Source: CAZVFE01 sp964626405 (GTDB taxonomy: Bacteria > Bacteroidota > Bacteroidia > Cytophagales > Spirosomataceae). Taken from it: a stretch of DNA of 28,366 nucleotides. The notes under the pieces were generated by a model, which worked only from the letters and a program-made list of their open reading frames with translations, was not told where the DNA came from and ran no database searches. Of this stretch, positions 17,507 through 25,068 are shown piece after piece (the first letter of the stretch is position 1; the number at the start of each line of letters is the position of its first letter). Position numbers and translations under genes: made by a program. The stretch is from positions 1-28,366 of the forward strand of contig CAZVFE010000019.1 of the NCBI GenBank assembly GCA_964626405.1. The letters are read 5' to 3'.

Positions 17507-17992
17507 ATGTCTAATCCTCAGGTTCCAAGATCTCGTCCACCACGTAAAAAATTGAAAATGCCAATTTTTGGAAATATGGTTAATTCTGGTGCTTCAAATG
17601 AATATAAGGAAGATCCAATATTTAGTAATAAGTGGGTAATAAGAGGGGTTATAATCGTGATTTTTCTTTCTTTTGTATTACCTTATTATTTCCCAAAGTT
17701 TTTTGGTGGAAGGAAAATTTATGATTCTAAATCTGAAATAAAGGAATTAGCCTTGGATGGAGTGATTCGAAAAAAATATTACGATTCAAATAATCCAAGA
17801 AAAATACATCGGTTTTTGGTAGTGGTAAATAAGGATGGAACAAAACCTATGATAGATTTGTACAAAAATGACTCGGCATTTTTTGAAAATGTAGCAGTTC
17901 CCTATCGTATTTACAAAGAATCTGGCTCACTTGATGTAAGAATTTCTCGATTTAATTTATCTGATACAACGATTACCTTACAAGTTGATTGA
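17507..17992 (+). CDS. Uncharacterised single-pass membrane protein
   Basis: A 161-residue protein I do not recognise. I place the start at the ATG at 17507 (MSNPQVPRSRPPRKK), not the upstream TTG at 17477, because the TTG overlaps the likely promoter box. Seen: a Pro/Arg/Lys-rich N-terminus (about 1-20); one membrane helix at about 44-64 (WVIRGVIIVIFLSFVLPYYF), preceded by the positive region; then about 95 mostly polar residues predicted as extracytoplasmic beta strands (FLVVVNKDGTKPMIDLYKND, and SLDVRISRFNLSDTTITLQV at the end). Topology is probably N-in, C-out. It is divergent from secA and its last 20 bp overlap the end of the ABC ATPase gene on the other strand. Function unknown. Confidence 0.78.
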   Translation: MSNPQVPRSRPPRKKLKMPIFGNMVNSGASNEYKEDPIFSNKWVIRGVIIVIFLSFVLPYYFPKFFGGRKIYDSKSEIKELALDGVIRKKYYDSNNPRKIHRFLVVVNKDGTKPMIDLYKNDSAFFENVAVPYRIYKESGSLDVRISRFNLSDTTITLQVD

Positions 17993-18662
17993 TAATTTTC
18001 CCGTCTTGCATTTCAATAATTCTATCCGTATTATTTGCAAAATCCTCATCATGGGTTACAATTAATAATGTTTGGGAATATTCTGCTGACAATTCTTTGA
18101 AAATATCAAATACAATTCTTGAATTTTTTTTATCCAAATTTCCTGTGGGTTCATCTCCCATGATGATAATTGGATCGTTGATTAATGAGCGCGCAATTGC
18201 CGCTCGCTGTTTTTGTCCACCCGATAATTGATTCGGTAATTTTAGAGCCTCACTTTCTATTCCGAGGATTTTAAGTTTCTCATAAGCCCGATGTTCAATT
18301 TCCTCTTTGGAATATTTTCCAAGTTTCAATCCTGGAAGCATGACGTTTTCTAGGGTAGTAAACTCGTTTAATAAATAATGAAATTGAAAAACAAATCCGA
18401 TTAATTCGTTTCGAATTTTTGCCAAATTCTTTTCTTTTTCCCCTTTTGTAGATTTTCCATGGATAAATAATTCTCCAGAGAAATCTGTATCCATTGTGGA
18501 AAGTATGTATAATAAGGTTGATTTTCCACAACCAGATTTTCCAACAATTGAGGTAAAATCTCCTTTTTCAAGTTTAAAAGAAATTTCCTTAAGAACCTGT
18601 ACGGTCATAGGGTCATGAAAGGACTTTGAGATTTTTTTTGATTCTAAAACGATTTCTCTCAT
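17973..18662 (-). CDS. ABC transporter ATP-binding protein, LolD/MacB type
   Basis: ATPase subunit of an inner-membrane export complex. It has 229 residues, the standard LolD length. Walker A GKSGCGKST is at 41-49, the Q-loop glutamine near 93 (FVFQFHYLLNEFT), signature LSGGQKQRAAIARS at 146-159, Walker B with the catalytic glutamate in IIIMGDEPTGNLD (E171), and the H-loop in VTHDEDFA near 204. Its ATG follows the permease stop by 1 bp, so it belongs with the permease and adaptor. LolD, MacB and FtsE share this architecture; the adjacent HlyD-type adaptor argues for a MacAB/Dev-like exporter rather than lipoprotein release. Confidence 0.9.
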   Translation of the reverse strand: MREIVLESKKISKSFHDPMTVQVLKEISFKLEKGDFTSIVGKSGCGKSTLLYILSTMDTDFSGELFIHGKSTKGEKEKNLAKIRNELIGFVFQFHYLLNEFTTLENVMLPGLKLGKYSKEEIEHRAYEKLKILGIESEALKLPNQLSGGQKQRAAIARSLINDPIIIMGDEPTGNLDKKNSRIVFDIFKELSAEYSQTLLIVTHDEDFANNTDRIIEMQDGKIINQLVR

Positions 18663-18663
18663 A

Positions 18664-19923
18664 TTATTTTCCTCTAATTATTGAAACAGGATCTATTTTA
18701 CTTGCTTTTTTTGCAGGAAAGTAACCGGCAAAATAGGTTGTAATCAAAGAAAAGCTTCCTCCAATGATATAATATTTGATATTATAGTCCACTGGGAAGG
18801 TATTTACAGTAGGTAAAGCTTCCGTAACAAAAGGGGTATTATCAATGATATTTGAAAGGCCGAATCCAAATATTAATCCAAAACCACCACCAAAAACTCC
18901 AATTAATAAGGCTATGAAAATAAAGATTGTTTGAACATCCCTTCCTGAAAAACCTGTGGCTTTTAAGATGGCAATTGAATCCATTTTTTCATAAATCATC
19001 ATATTTAAGATATTATAAATTCCAAAGCCTGCGACAATCAATAAGGTAATACCTACAGCATAAGAAATCATGTTTCTAATATCAGAACCCGTATCATATT
19101 GGGCATTGGCAGATTTGATATCAATAGCTTCAATCCCAAAAATTTCAGCATATTCTTTTGAAATGGGTTTTGCAATCGACATATCATTTAATTTTACATT
19201 GATATCGGTCATGAATTCATTTCCTTTACCTAGTAATTTTTGAGTTGTAGCAATAGAGCAATAAGATTGAATTTTATCCCAATCTGCAATTCCCGACTGG
19301 AAAAACCCAACTACTTTTAGGGGTTGAATATCCCCGAAAATGGTCGTTACATTGATGACATCACCTACTTCAATCAATAAAATGTCTGCTACACCTTTTC
19401 CTAGAATTATACTATTGGGGATATTTTTTAGGTCTAAATAATTCCCTTTAACTACATAATCATTGAAGAAAAATAAGCGATTTTCATTTTCTACATCTAC
19501 TCCATTAATGGTTCCGTTAAGTTGAATTGTTCCGGAATTATAAAATACTTGGGTCACCGCTTTGGGCGTAACACCTTTTACCCTAGAATCTTTTAAAAGG
19601 GTTTGTATGATATTTTGACCATTATGTATATCTAAACGTTCATTTTTCGGTTTGATGGATCTTACAAAGGCCTCCGTCGAATCATTATTTAAAGCTTCTT
19701 GAATGGGTTGAATTTTTGTTGGAAGAATTTCCTTATATAATCGTACATGCGGAGTACGGTTAGTAATTAGGCCATCCAATAATTGGTTTAAACCATTCAT
19801 GAAACCTAATAAGGCAATAAACATGGTTATACTGAACATTACCCCCACAGCTGCAACGAGGGTTTGTTTCCATCGAGCCAATAGAAGTGAAATTGCAATT
19901 TTTATAAGCAGCCCTATTTTCAT
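18664..19923 (-). CDS. ABC transporter permease, MacB/LolC/FtsX type
   Basis: A 419-residue membrane subunit with the MacB-like layout. It has one N-terminal helix (about 21-43, TLVAAVGVMFSITMFIALLG), a periplasmic MacB_PCD-like domain of about 230 residues, and then three C-terminal helices. These are around ISYAVGITLLIVAGFGIYNI, IFIFIALLIGVFGGGFGLIF and YYIIGGSFSLITTYFAGYF. After the first of these come MIYEKMDSIAILKATGFSG, the cytoplasmic coupling segment typical of FtsX/LolE, and the protein ends FPAKKASKIDPVSIIRGK, another family signature. Its start overlaps the adaptor stop by 4 bp (ATGA), so the two are translationally coupled. The substrate cannot be read from sequence. Confidence 0.9.
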   Translation of the reverse strand: MKIGLLIKIAISLLLARWKQTLVAAVGVMFSITMFIALLGFMNGLNQLLDGLITNRTPHVRLYKEILPTKIQPIQEALNNDSTEAFVRSIKPKNERLDIHNGQNIIQTLLKDSRVKGVTPKAVTQVFYNSGTIQLNGTINGVDVENENRLFFFNDYVVKGNYLDLKNIPNSIILGKGVADILLIEVGDVINVTTIFGDIQPLKVVGFFQSGIADWDKIQSYCSIATTQKLLGKGNEFMTDINVKLNDMSIAKPISKEYAEIFGIEAIDIKSANAQYDTGSDIRNMISYAVGITLLIVAGFGIYNILNMMIYEKMDSIAILKATGFSGRDVQTIFIFIALLIGVFGGGFGLIFGFGLSNIIDNTPFVTEALPTVNTFPVDYNIKYYIIGGSFSLITTYFAGYFPAKKASKIDPVSIIRGK

Positions 19924-21011
19924 TTCTTAGGAAGGATTAGTTCATTACTTTCATCTAAGCCTGAAAGGACCTCCGCAAATTCAAAATTCTTTAATCCAAT
20001 TTTAACAGGGATTTTATTTTCATTTTTATCTAATAAAATACTATCCTCAAGTAATAAATTTCTAGGAATCACTAAGGCATTTTCCTTTGATTTTATTTCA
20101 ATATTTGCTTCGAAGCTTAGGTTCGAAAACATTTTAGAGGGATTTTTTTCAAATTCAGCCTCAACATCAAATGTTTTCGTACGCTCATTCATAATTGGAT
20201 TGATTTTTGTGATATATGCAATAAGAATAGTGTCTGGAAGGGAAGAGATTTTTACATACGTTTTTTGTCCCAATTTCAAATCAAAAATATCATTTTCATC
20301 AATTTGCATTTCTAGTTTATAACTAGACGTATTTCCGATGGTTATTAGTGGTAATTGAGGAGAAACTAATTCTCCTACTTCTCGATTTATAGCAAGGATT
20401 TGTCCGTCTACCTTGGCACGTATAATATAATTATCCTCCATTTCGGATGAAATTTTGAGGTTATTTTTTGCTTGAAGTGAATTAAGATTCACTAATTTTT
20501 TGAAATCAACCAAATTTTGAATGGCCGAAGAATAGGCTGATTTTGCATTTTTATAGGCTAAGAATTTAGCCTCTAAATCAATTTTTGTTCCGATGTTTTT
20601 TTGCCATAAATTTTTCTGACGGAAATAAATGGAGGAATCCAGCGAAAGTTTTTCTTTTGCTAATTCCACCATTTTATTCATTTCCTCAATTTTACCCTGG
20701 TTATTTTTAGAATCATTGTATTCAGCTAAAAGGGCAGCATTTTTTTCTGAAATATCTTGGATAGAATTTTTTAACTTAATTAAAGCTTGTCCGGCTTTAA
20801 CTAAATCCCCTTCTTTTACTAAAATTTCATCAATTTCTCCGCTGACTAAAGCGTATGAATCGTATTGATTTTTACTTTTTACATAACCAGAAGCAAAGAT
20901 TGATTCTATAATTTTTTTTCTTTCTGGCTTAAAAGTAACAACCTCTTCTTTACAGGAAACTAAATTTAAAATCAATAAAAGAAGGGTGATTTTTTTAATA
21001 ATTCTAACCAT
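19920..21011 (-). CDS. HlyD/MacA-type periplasmic adaptor lipoprotein
   Basis: Membrane-fusion protein that links an inner-membrane pump to an outer-membrane channel. It has 363 residues. The signal peptide carries a lipobox, LVSC, with the acylated cysteine at 20. A split biotinyl-lipoyl domain is visible: SGEIDEILVKEGDLVKAGQA before, and VDGQILAINREVGELVSPQL after, a coiled-coil hairpin of about 110 residues rich in Lys, Glu and Asn. The beta-barrel section follows (KLGQKTYVKISSLPD), then FEANIEIKSKENALVIPRNL in the membrane-proximal domain. It starts 11 bp after the alcohol dehydrogenase stop and overlaps the permease start by 4 bp. No TolC-like partner is in the window. Confidence 0.9.
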   Translation of the reverse strand: MVRIIKKITLLLLILNLVSCKEEVVTFKPERKKIIESIFASGYVKSKNQYDSYALVSGEIDEILVKEGDLVKAGQALIKLKNSIQDISEKNAALLAEYNDSKNNQGKIEEMNKMVELAKEKLSLDSSIYFRQKNLWQKNIGTKIDLEAKFLAYKNAKSAYSSAIQNLVDFKKLVNLNSLQAKNNLKISSEMEDNYIIRAKVDGQILAINREVGELVSPQLPLITIGNTSSYKLEMQIDENDIFDLKLGQKTYVKISSLPDTILIAYITKINPIMNERTKTFDVEAEFEKNPSKMFSNLSFEANIEIKSKENALVIPRNLLLEDSILLDKNENKIPVKIGLKNFEFAEVLSGLDESNELILPKK

Positions 21012-21022
21012 TATATATTTAA

Positions 21023-22066
21023 TTATGATTTCATGTCAATTACAAATCGATATTTTACGTCTGATTTAATTACCCGCTCATAGGCTTCGTTAATTTGGTT
21101 TGGGCTAATTATTTCAACGTCTGATGTAATATTATTTTGGGCACAAAAATCCAACATTTCTTGCGTTTCTTTGATACCTCCAATCATTGAACCAATAATG
21201 GATCTTCTATTGGAGATCAATTTTGCGGCTGCAAATTCATTATCTTCTGGTGGAATACCTACTACAAGCATCTTTCCTTCTAATTTAAGAAGATTTAAAA
21301 ATTTGTTCATATCATGTTTTGCCGCTACAGTATTTAAGATAACGTCAAAACTTGATTTTAAAGCATCTAATTCTTCTTGATTCGTACTTAAAACAAAATG
21401 ATGTGCACCTAGTTTCTGAGCATCAGCTTTTTTGGATGGAGAGGTAGAAAGCATCGTTACTTCTGCACCCATTGCTACTGCAAATTTTACACCCATATGT
21501 CCAAGTCCACCCAACCCTAAAACAGCAACTTTATCTCCTTTTTTAATATTTGCATACATTAAAGGAGAATAGGTTGTAATTCCAGCACATAATAGAGGTG
21601 CTACTCCAGGTAATTGTTCATCTGAAAAAGGAATATGCAAGGCATAATGCTCATCAATTACAAATTTATCTGAATATCCGCCGTAAGTTGGGGTTTTCCC
21701 ATCTCTATAATATCCATTATATGTTCCCGTCATTCCATCTTCACAATAATTTTCCCATCCATCTTTACAAGGGTTACATTCCCTACAGGAATCAACAAAT
21801 ACTCCAATTCCAGCTGTATCACCCACTTTGAATTTTGTTACTTGAGAACCTACTTCTACTACCTTTCCAACAATTTCATGTCCTGGAACGATTGGATAAA
21901 GTGCTGGTCCCCATTCAGATCGTGCCATATGGATATCAGAATGGCAAACACCACAAAATAAAATATCCACTAGGATGTCTTTTTCTCCTACTTCTCTTCT
22001 CTCAAGGTTTGGGATTTCTTGAATTTTTGATTCTGGGTTAATTGCCCCAAATGCAGTAATTTTCAT
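21023..22066 (-). CDS. Zinc-dependent alcohol dehydrogenase, YahK/CAD type
   Basis: Medium-chain NAD(P)-dependent dehydrogenase that interconverts alcohols and aldehydes in the cytoplasm. It has 347 residues, usual for this class. Catalytic zinc ligands are C41 (CGVCHSD), H63-E64 (PGHE) and C160 (LLCAG). The four structural-zinc cysteines are C94, C97, C100 and C108 (CRECNPCKDGWENYC). The Rossmann motif GLGGLGH is at 184-190. These features match the cinnamyl-alcohol-dehydrogenase-like branch that includes E. coli YahK, a broad aldehyde reductase, usually NADPH-linked. It lies only 11 bp before the adaptor lipoprotein gene, so it may head the export operon; any functional link is a guess. The gap to the divergent tRNA is 88 bp. 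Confidence 0.92.
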   Translation of the reverse strand: MKITAFGAINPESKIQEIPNLERREVGEKDILVDILFCGVCHSDIHMARSEWGPALYPIVPGHEIVGKVVEVGSQVTKFKVGDTAGIGVFVDSCRECNPCKDGWENYCEDGMTGTYNGYYRDGKTPTYGGYSDKFVIDEHYALHIPFSDEQLPGVAPLLCAGITTYSPLMYANIKKGDKVAVLGLGGLGHMGVKFAVAMGAEVTMLSTSPSKKADAQKLGAHHFVLSTNQEELDALKSSFDVILNTVAAKHDMNKFLNLLKLEGKMLVVGIPPEDNEFAAAKLISNRRSIIGSMIGGIKETQEMLDFCAQNNITSDVEIISPNQINEAYERVIKSDVKYRFVIDMKS

Positions 22067-22154
22067 AATTTGATTTTAAATTTATTTATAAAGATAACAA
22101 AATTCTTTTTTGCATGTTTTGAAAAAAAATTGAATTTTTGTGAATCTTTAAAAT

Positions 22155-22226
22155 GGCGCCATAGTTCAACGGATAGAATAGACGTTTCCTAAACGTTAGA
22201 TGTGGGTTCGATTCCCGCTGGGGCCA
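22155..22226 (+). tRNA. tRNA-Arg, anticodon CCU
   Basis: A 72-base cloverleaf. Acceptor GGCGCCA pairs with TGGGGCC; D arm GTTC/GAAT with GG in the loop; anticodon stem GACGT/ACGTT around TTCCTAA, giving anticodon CCT (reads AGG); four-base variable loop; T arm GTGGG/CCCGC around TTCGATT. Discriminator base A at 22226; CCA is not encoded. Pair 4-69 of the acceptor is a G-G mismatch. Confidence 0.93.
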
Positions 22227-22236
22227 CATAAAAAAT

Positions 22237-22263
22237 TGCTAACATTTCAGAGAAATGTTAGCA
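22237..22263. promoter_or_regulatory. 27-bp perfect palindrome between tRNA-Arg and export genes
   Basis: TGCTAACATTTC (22237-22248) and GAAATGTTAGCA (22252-22263) are exact reverse complements around a three-base loop, AGA. On the plus strand it lies 10 bp after the tRNA but lacks an immediate U-tract (the next bases are TACATCC). On the minus strand it is followed by ATTTTTT, like a terminator, yet no minus-strand gene reads into it. It may end the tRNA transcript, or be an operator or leader element for the SLBB gene 77 bp downstream. Confidence 0.6.
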
Positions 22264-22339
22264 TACATCCATATAATTACACATATTTTTTATTTTTTTT
22301 TCAAGACCTTTGTTTTTTTGAAAATCTAACCACGAATAA

Positions 22340-25066
22340 ATGAAATTATCATTAAAGTTATCAATCGTTTTTCTCTTATTATTTTTCAATTTTTCCATCT
22401 TTTCTCAAGATCAATCCTTGCAAAAAGAATTTATTATTCAACAAACAGTAAAGGAAATTCAATCTTTATATCCTGATTATACTTTATCCCTTGATGAATT
22501 GAAAAGGGTATTATTGGAAAATGGAATAGATATTGACCGAGAAAATTTAAATGATTTAATTGATCAAAGAAAGGAAATTCAAACTATTCTCCAAAATTAT
22601 ATAGAAAATTCGAAAAAGAATGGGGGAGGTTCTGGCTTAATAAGTTTTCAGAATAGAGGTTTAACGGGCCTAAACTTAAATAATTCTTCTGGAAATCCCG
22701 AATTTAGTGACAGAGGTATTTCTCCTTTTTCCTTTCAAAATAGAGTGGTAGGTTTAGAGATCCAACCAAATTTAGAAACGGATTCTTTGGAAAAAGATTC
22801 CACTGAAATTAGCCGAAAAATATATGGACATGATTTGTTTAAAAATTATTTATCCAACAATATCAAAGATTTTTCGCCTCGAGATAATTTTATTATTTCT
22901 CCTAATGATTTAATAGAAATTACTTTAGTGGGTAAATCACAATATTATGGGATTTTTGAAGTGAACTCATCTGGGTTTATTTACCCAGAAGGTTTGCCAA
23001 GAATTTTTATTTCAGGAAAGACTTGGTCAGAGGCAAAAAAAGAAATTCGGAAAATCTTTTCAAATTTTTTCGTATTCAATTCAGGGGAATTTTTAATGAA
23101 TTTAAAAGCTAGTAAAACCGTCAATGTAAGAGTAATGGGAGAAGTGATGAATCCGGGAAGTTTTTCCGTTTCCTCTGTCAATTCAGTTTTGAATGTATTA
23201 GCCAAAGCAGGAGGTTTTACACCAAATGGTAGTTTGAGAAATATTCAGGTAATTAGAAATGGAAAACGTATCTATGTGGATTTTTACCAAGCCATAGAAA
23301 ATCCTTTTGGTAGTTTTGATCCTTATGTACAGGAAAATGATTTGATTTTTGTTCCTGTTTTACAAAAAATAGTTGAAGCAAAAAATGAAGTAAAACGTCC
23401 TGGTTTTTATGAATTAAAAGAAAATGAAGGATTGAAAGAATTATTGGAATATTCTGGTGGAGTCTCAGGTCAATTTTCCAAAAATTTTATTCATATTCAG
23501 CATATCCAAAATGGGGAAATAGTTTTAGAAGATATTGCCTATGAGGATTTCATTAATAAAAAATATGATATTGCTCTGAATGATCAAGATATAGTTGATT
23601 TTCCTAGTTATTCTCAAAAATTTGAAAGATTTGTAGAATTAATAGGTGCCTTTGAATATCCAGGAAAATATGATTTGAATTCTACTTCTAATTTGAAAAT
23701 GGCCTTTGAAAAGGGAATAATCAAATCGGATTTATATAATGGAGATATCGTCATAAAAAGAAAAACAGAAAACAAGCATTTTGAATTTATTCATTTAGAT
23801 TCTACCTATTTTGATCTAAAAAAGGCAGAAAAAATTCTGTTAAATAAAGAGGATGAAATTACTATTTTTTCCCAAAAAGAATTTAATAATTTGTTTCAAG
23901 TGAGTATTGGTGGACAGGTAAAAAAGGATACGAGTTTCGCTTTGTTTTATAATGATAAAATCCCATATGATGCTCTATTGGCTTTAGCAAATGGCTACAC
24001 CGAAGAGGCATCGAATAAAGGTTATTTAATTCGAATAAATCCTCTTGATAAATTCGATGTCCAATATCAATTTTTAGATTTAGATAAAGATTTTTATTTA
24101 AGTCCCGGGGATTCATTAATTGTTTTAAATAAGCACGACTTCTCTTTTGATTTTGAGGTAATTCTTTCAGGTGAAGTAAAAAATCCGAATTCATTTAAAT
24201 ATTCTAAAGATTTAAAATTTGAAGATTTAATTCGACTTGCCGGCGGAAATACTTTTAATGCAAGTAAAAAGGTGGATCTTTATCGTTATAAAATAAATCA
24301 ATTTGGTAATGGAGTTTTTGAAAAGGAAGAATTATACCTAAAGGATGATTTTTTGAGTTTTCAAGGATATTCAGAATTTAAAATTCAACCATATGATCGA
24401 TTTGTAATAAGACCCATATTGCGTCCTTATGAATCAAATTCAGTAAAAATTATAGGAGAAGTAATTAAGCCGGGACCTTATTATTTTGGAGATAAACCTT
24501 ATTATTTTTCTGATTTATTAAAAGACTGTGAAGGTTTAAAAGAAACAGCTGACATCAATTCTATTCGAATTATTAAATCCTCCTTAGATAGTGTAAATGT
24601 TCAATTTTCTTATGATCAATTATTAGATAATATTCATAAGTTTGAATACGATCCTCAATTATTAAATGGAGATATTATTATTGTAAATAAAATTACCAAT
24701 TTGGTGAAAATATTTAATAAAGGGGTTAATAATGCAAGCGTGGACACTAATTTTTATTTTATTAATTACGCAGGAAATTTTAATGCAAAATATTATGTTC
24801 AAAATTATGCCGGGGGATTTCATCGTGATGCCGATAAAAACTCCCTTTATGTAGTTAAAGGGAATGGTAAAAGTGTTTCCACTAAAAATATTTTGTTTTT
24901 TAGGGTTTATCCAAAAGTAAATAGTGGAGACGAGATAAGAATTGGGCAATATAAAAAGATTAAGGTAAACAATAGTAATTTTGATTGGGATAAAGCCTTT
25001 TCGAAATTTTTAACCTTAACCTCCACCTTTGCCACTGCCTACTTTTTCTTTACCCGTAAAATTTAG
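22340..25066 (+). CDS. Multi-SLBB polysaccharide export protein (Wza-like)
   Basis: Likely outer-membrane export channel for a surface polysaccharide. It has 908 residues, over twice the length of Wza (about 380). A signal peptide of about 22 residues (core IVFLLLFFNFSIF) ends in FSQ, with no lipobox cysteine, unlike Wza. The Poly_export domain lies at about 183-255 (NFIISPNDLIEITLVGKS). It is followed by about six SLBB-like units, starting near 263 (VRVMGEVMNPGSF), 347, 432, 521, 607 (VILSGEVKNPNSF) and 704 (KIIGEVIKPGPY). A C-terminal helix (FLTLTSTFATAYFFF) could span the outer membrane as Wza's last helix does. The Wzz-like gene starts 2 bases after its stop. No glycosyltransferase, polymerase or flippase is in the window, so the polysaccharide is unknown. 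Confidence 0.9.
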   Translation: MKLSLKLSIVFLLLFFNFSIFSQDQSLQKEFIIQQTVKEIQSLYPDYTLSLDELKRVLLENGIDIDRENLNDLIDQRKEIQTILQNYIENSKKNGGGSGLISFQNRGLTGLNLNNSSGNPEFSDRGISPFSFQNRVVGLEIQPNLETDSLEKDSTEISRKIYGHDLFKNYLSNNIKDFSPRDNFIISPNDLIEITLVGKSQYYGIFEVNSSGFIYPEGLPRIFISGKTWSEAKKEIRKIFSNFFVFNSGEFLMNLKASKTVNVRVMGEVMNPGSFSVSSVNSVLNVLAKAGGFTPNGSLRNIQVIRNGKRIYVDFYQAIENPFGSFDPYVQENDLIFVPVLQKIVEAKNEVKRPGFYELKENEGLKELLEYSGGVSGQFSKNFIHIQHIQNGEIVLEDIAYEDFINKKYDIALNDQDIVDFPSYSQKFERFVELIGAFEYPGKYDLNSTSNLKMAFEKGIIKSDLYNGDIVIKRKTENKHFEFIHLDSTYFDLKKAEKILLNKEDEITIFSQKEFNNLFQVSIGGQVKKDTSFALFYNDKIPYDALLALANGYTEEASNKGYLIRINPLDKFDVQYQFLDLDKDFYLSPGDSLIVLNKHDFSFDFEVILSGEVKNPNSFKYSKDLKFEDLIRLAGGNTFNASKKVDLYRYKINQFGNGVFEKEELYLKDDFLSFQGYSEFKIQPYDRFVIRPILRPYESNSVKIIGEVIKPGPYYFGDKPYYFSDLLKDCEGLKETADINSIRIIKSSLDSVNVQFSYDQLLDNIHKFEYDPQLLNGDIIIVNKITNLVKIFNKGVNNASVDTNFYFINYAGNFNAKYYVQNYAGGFHRDADKNSLYVVKGNGKSVSTKNILFFRVYPKVNSGDEIRIGQYKKIKVNNSNFDWDKAFSKFLTLTSTFATAYFFFTRKI

Positions 25067-25068
25067 AT

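Noticed and set aside
22155..22263. tRNA-Arg as an integration site of a genomic island
   Set aside because: No integrase is nearby, no second copy of the tRNA 3' end was seen downstream in the window, and the following genes share the composition of the rest.
22264..22339. A clear promoter or JUMPstart element for the SLBB gene
   Set aside because: Only a weak GACCTTTG and long T runs are present; nothing matches a known element well enough to annotate.
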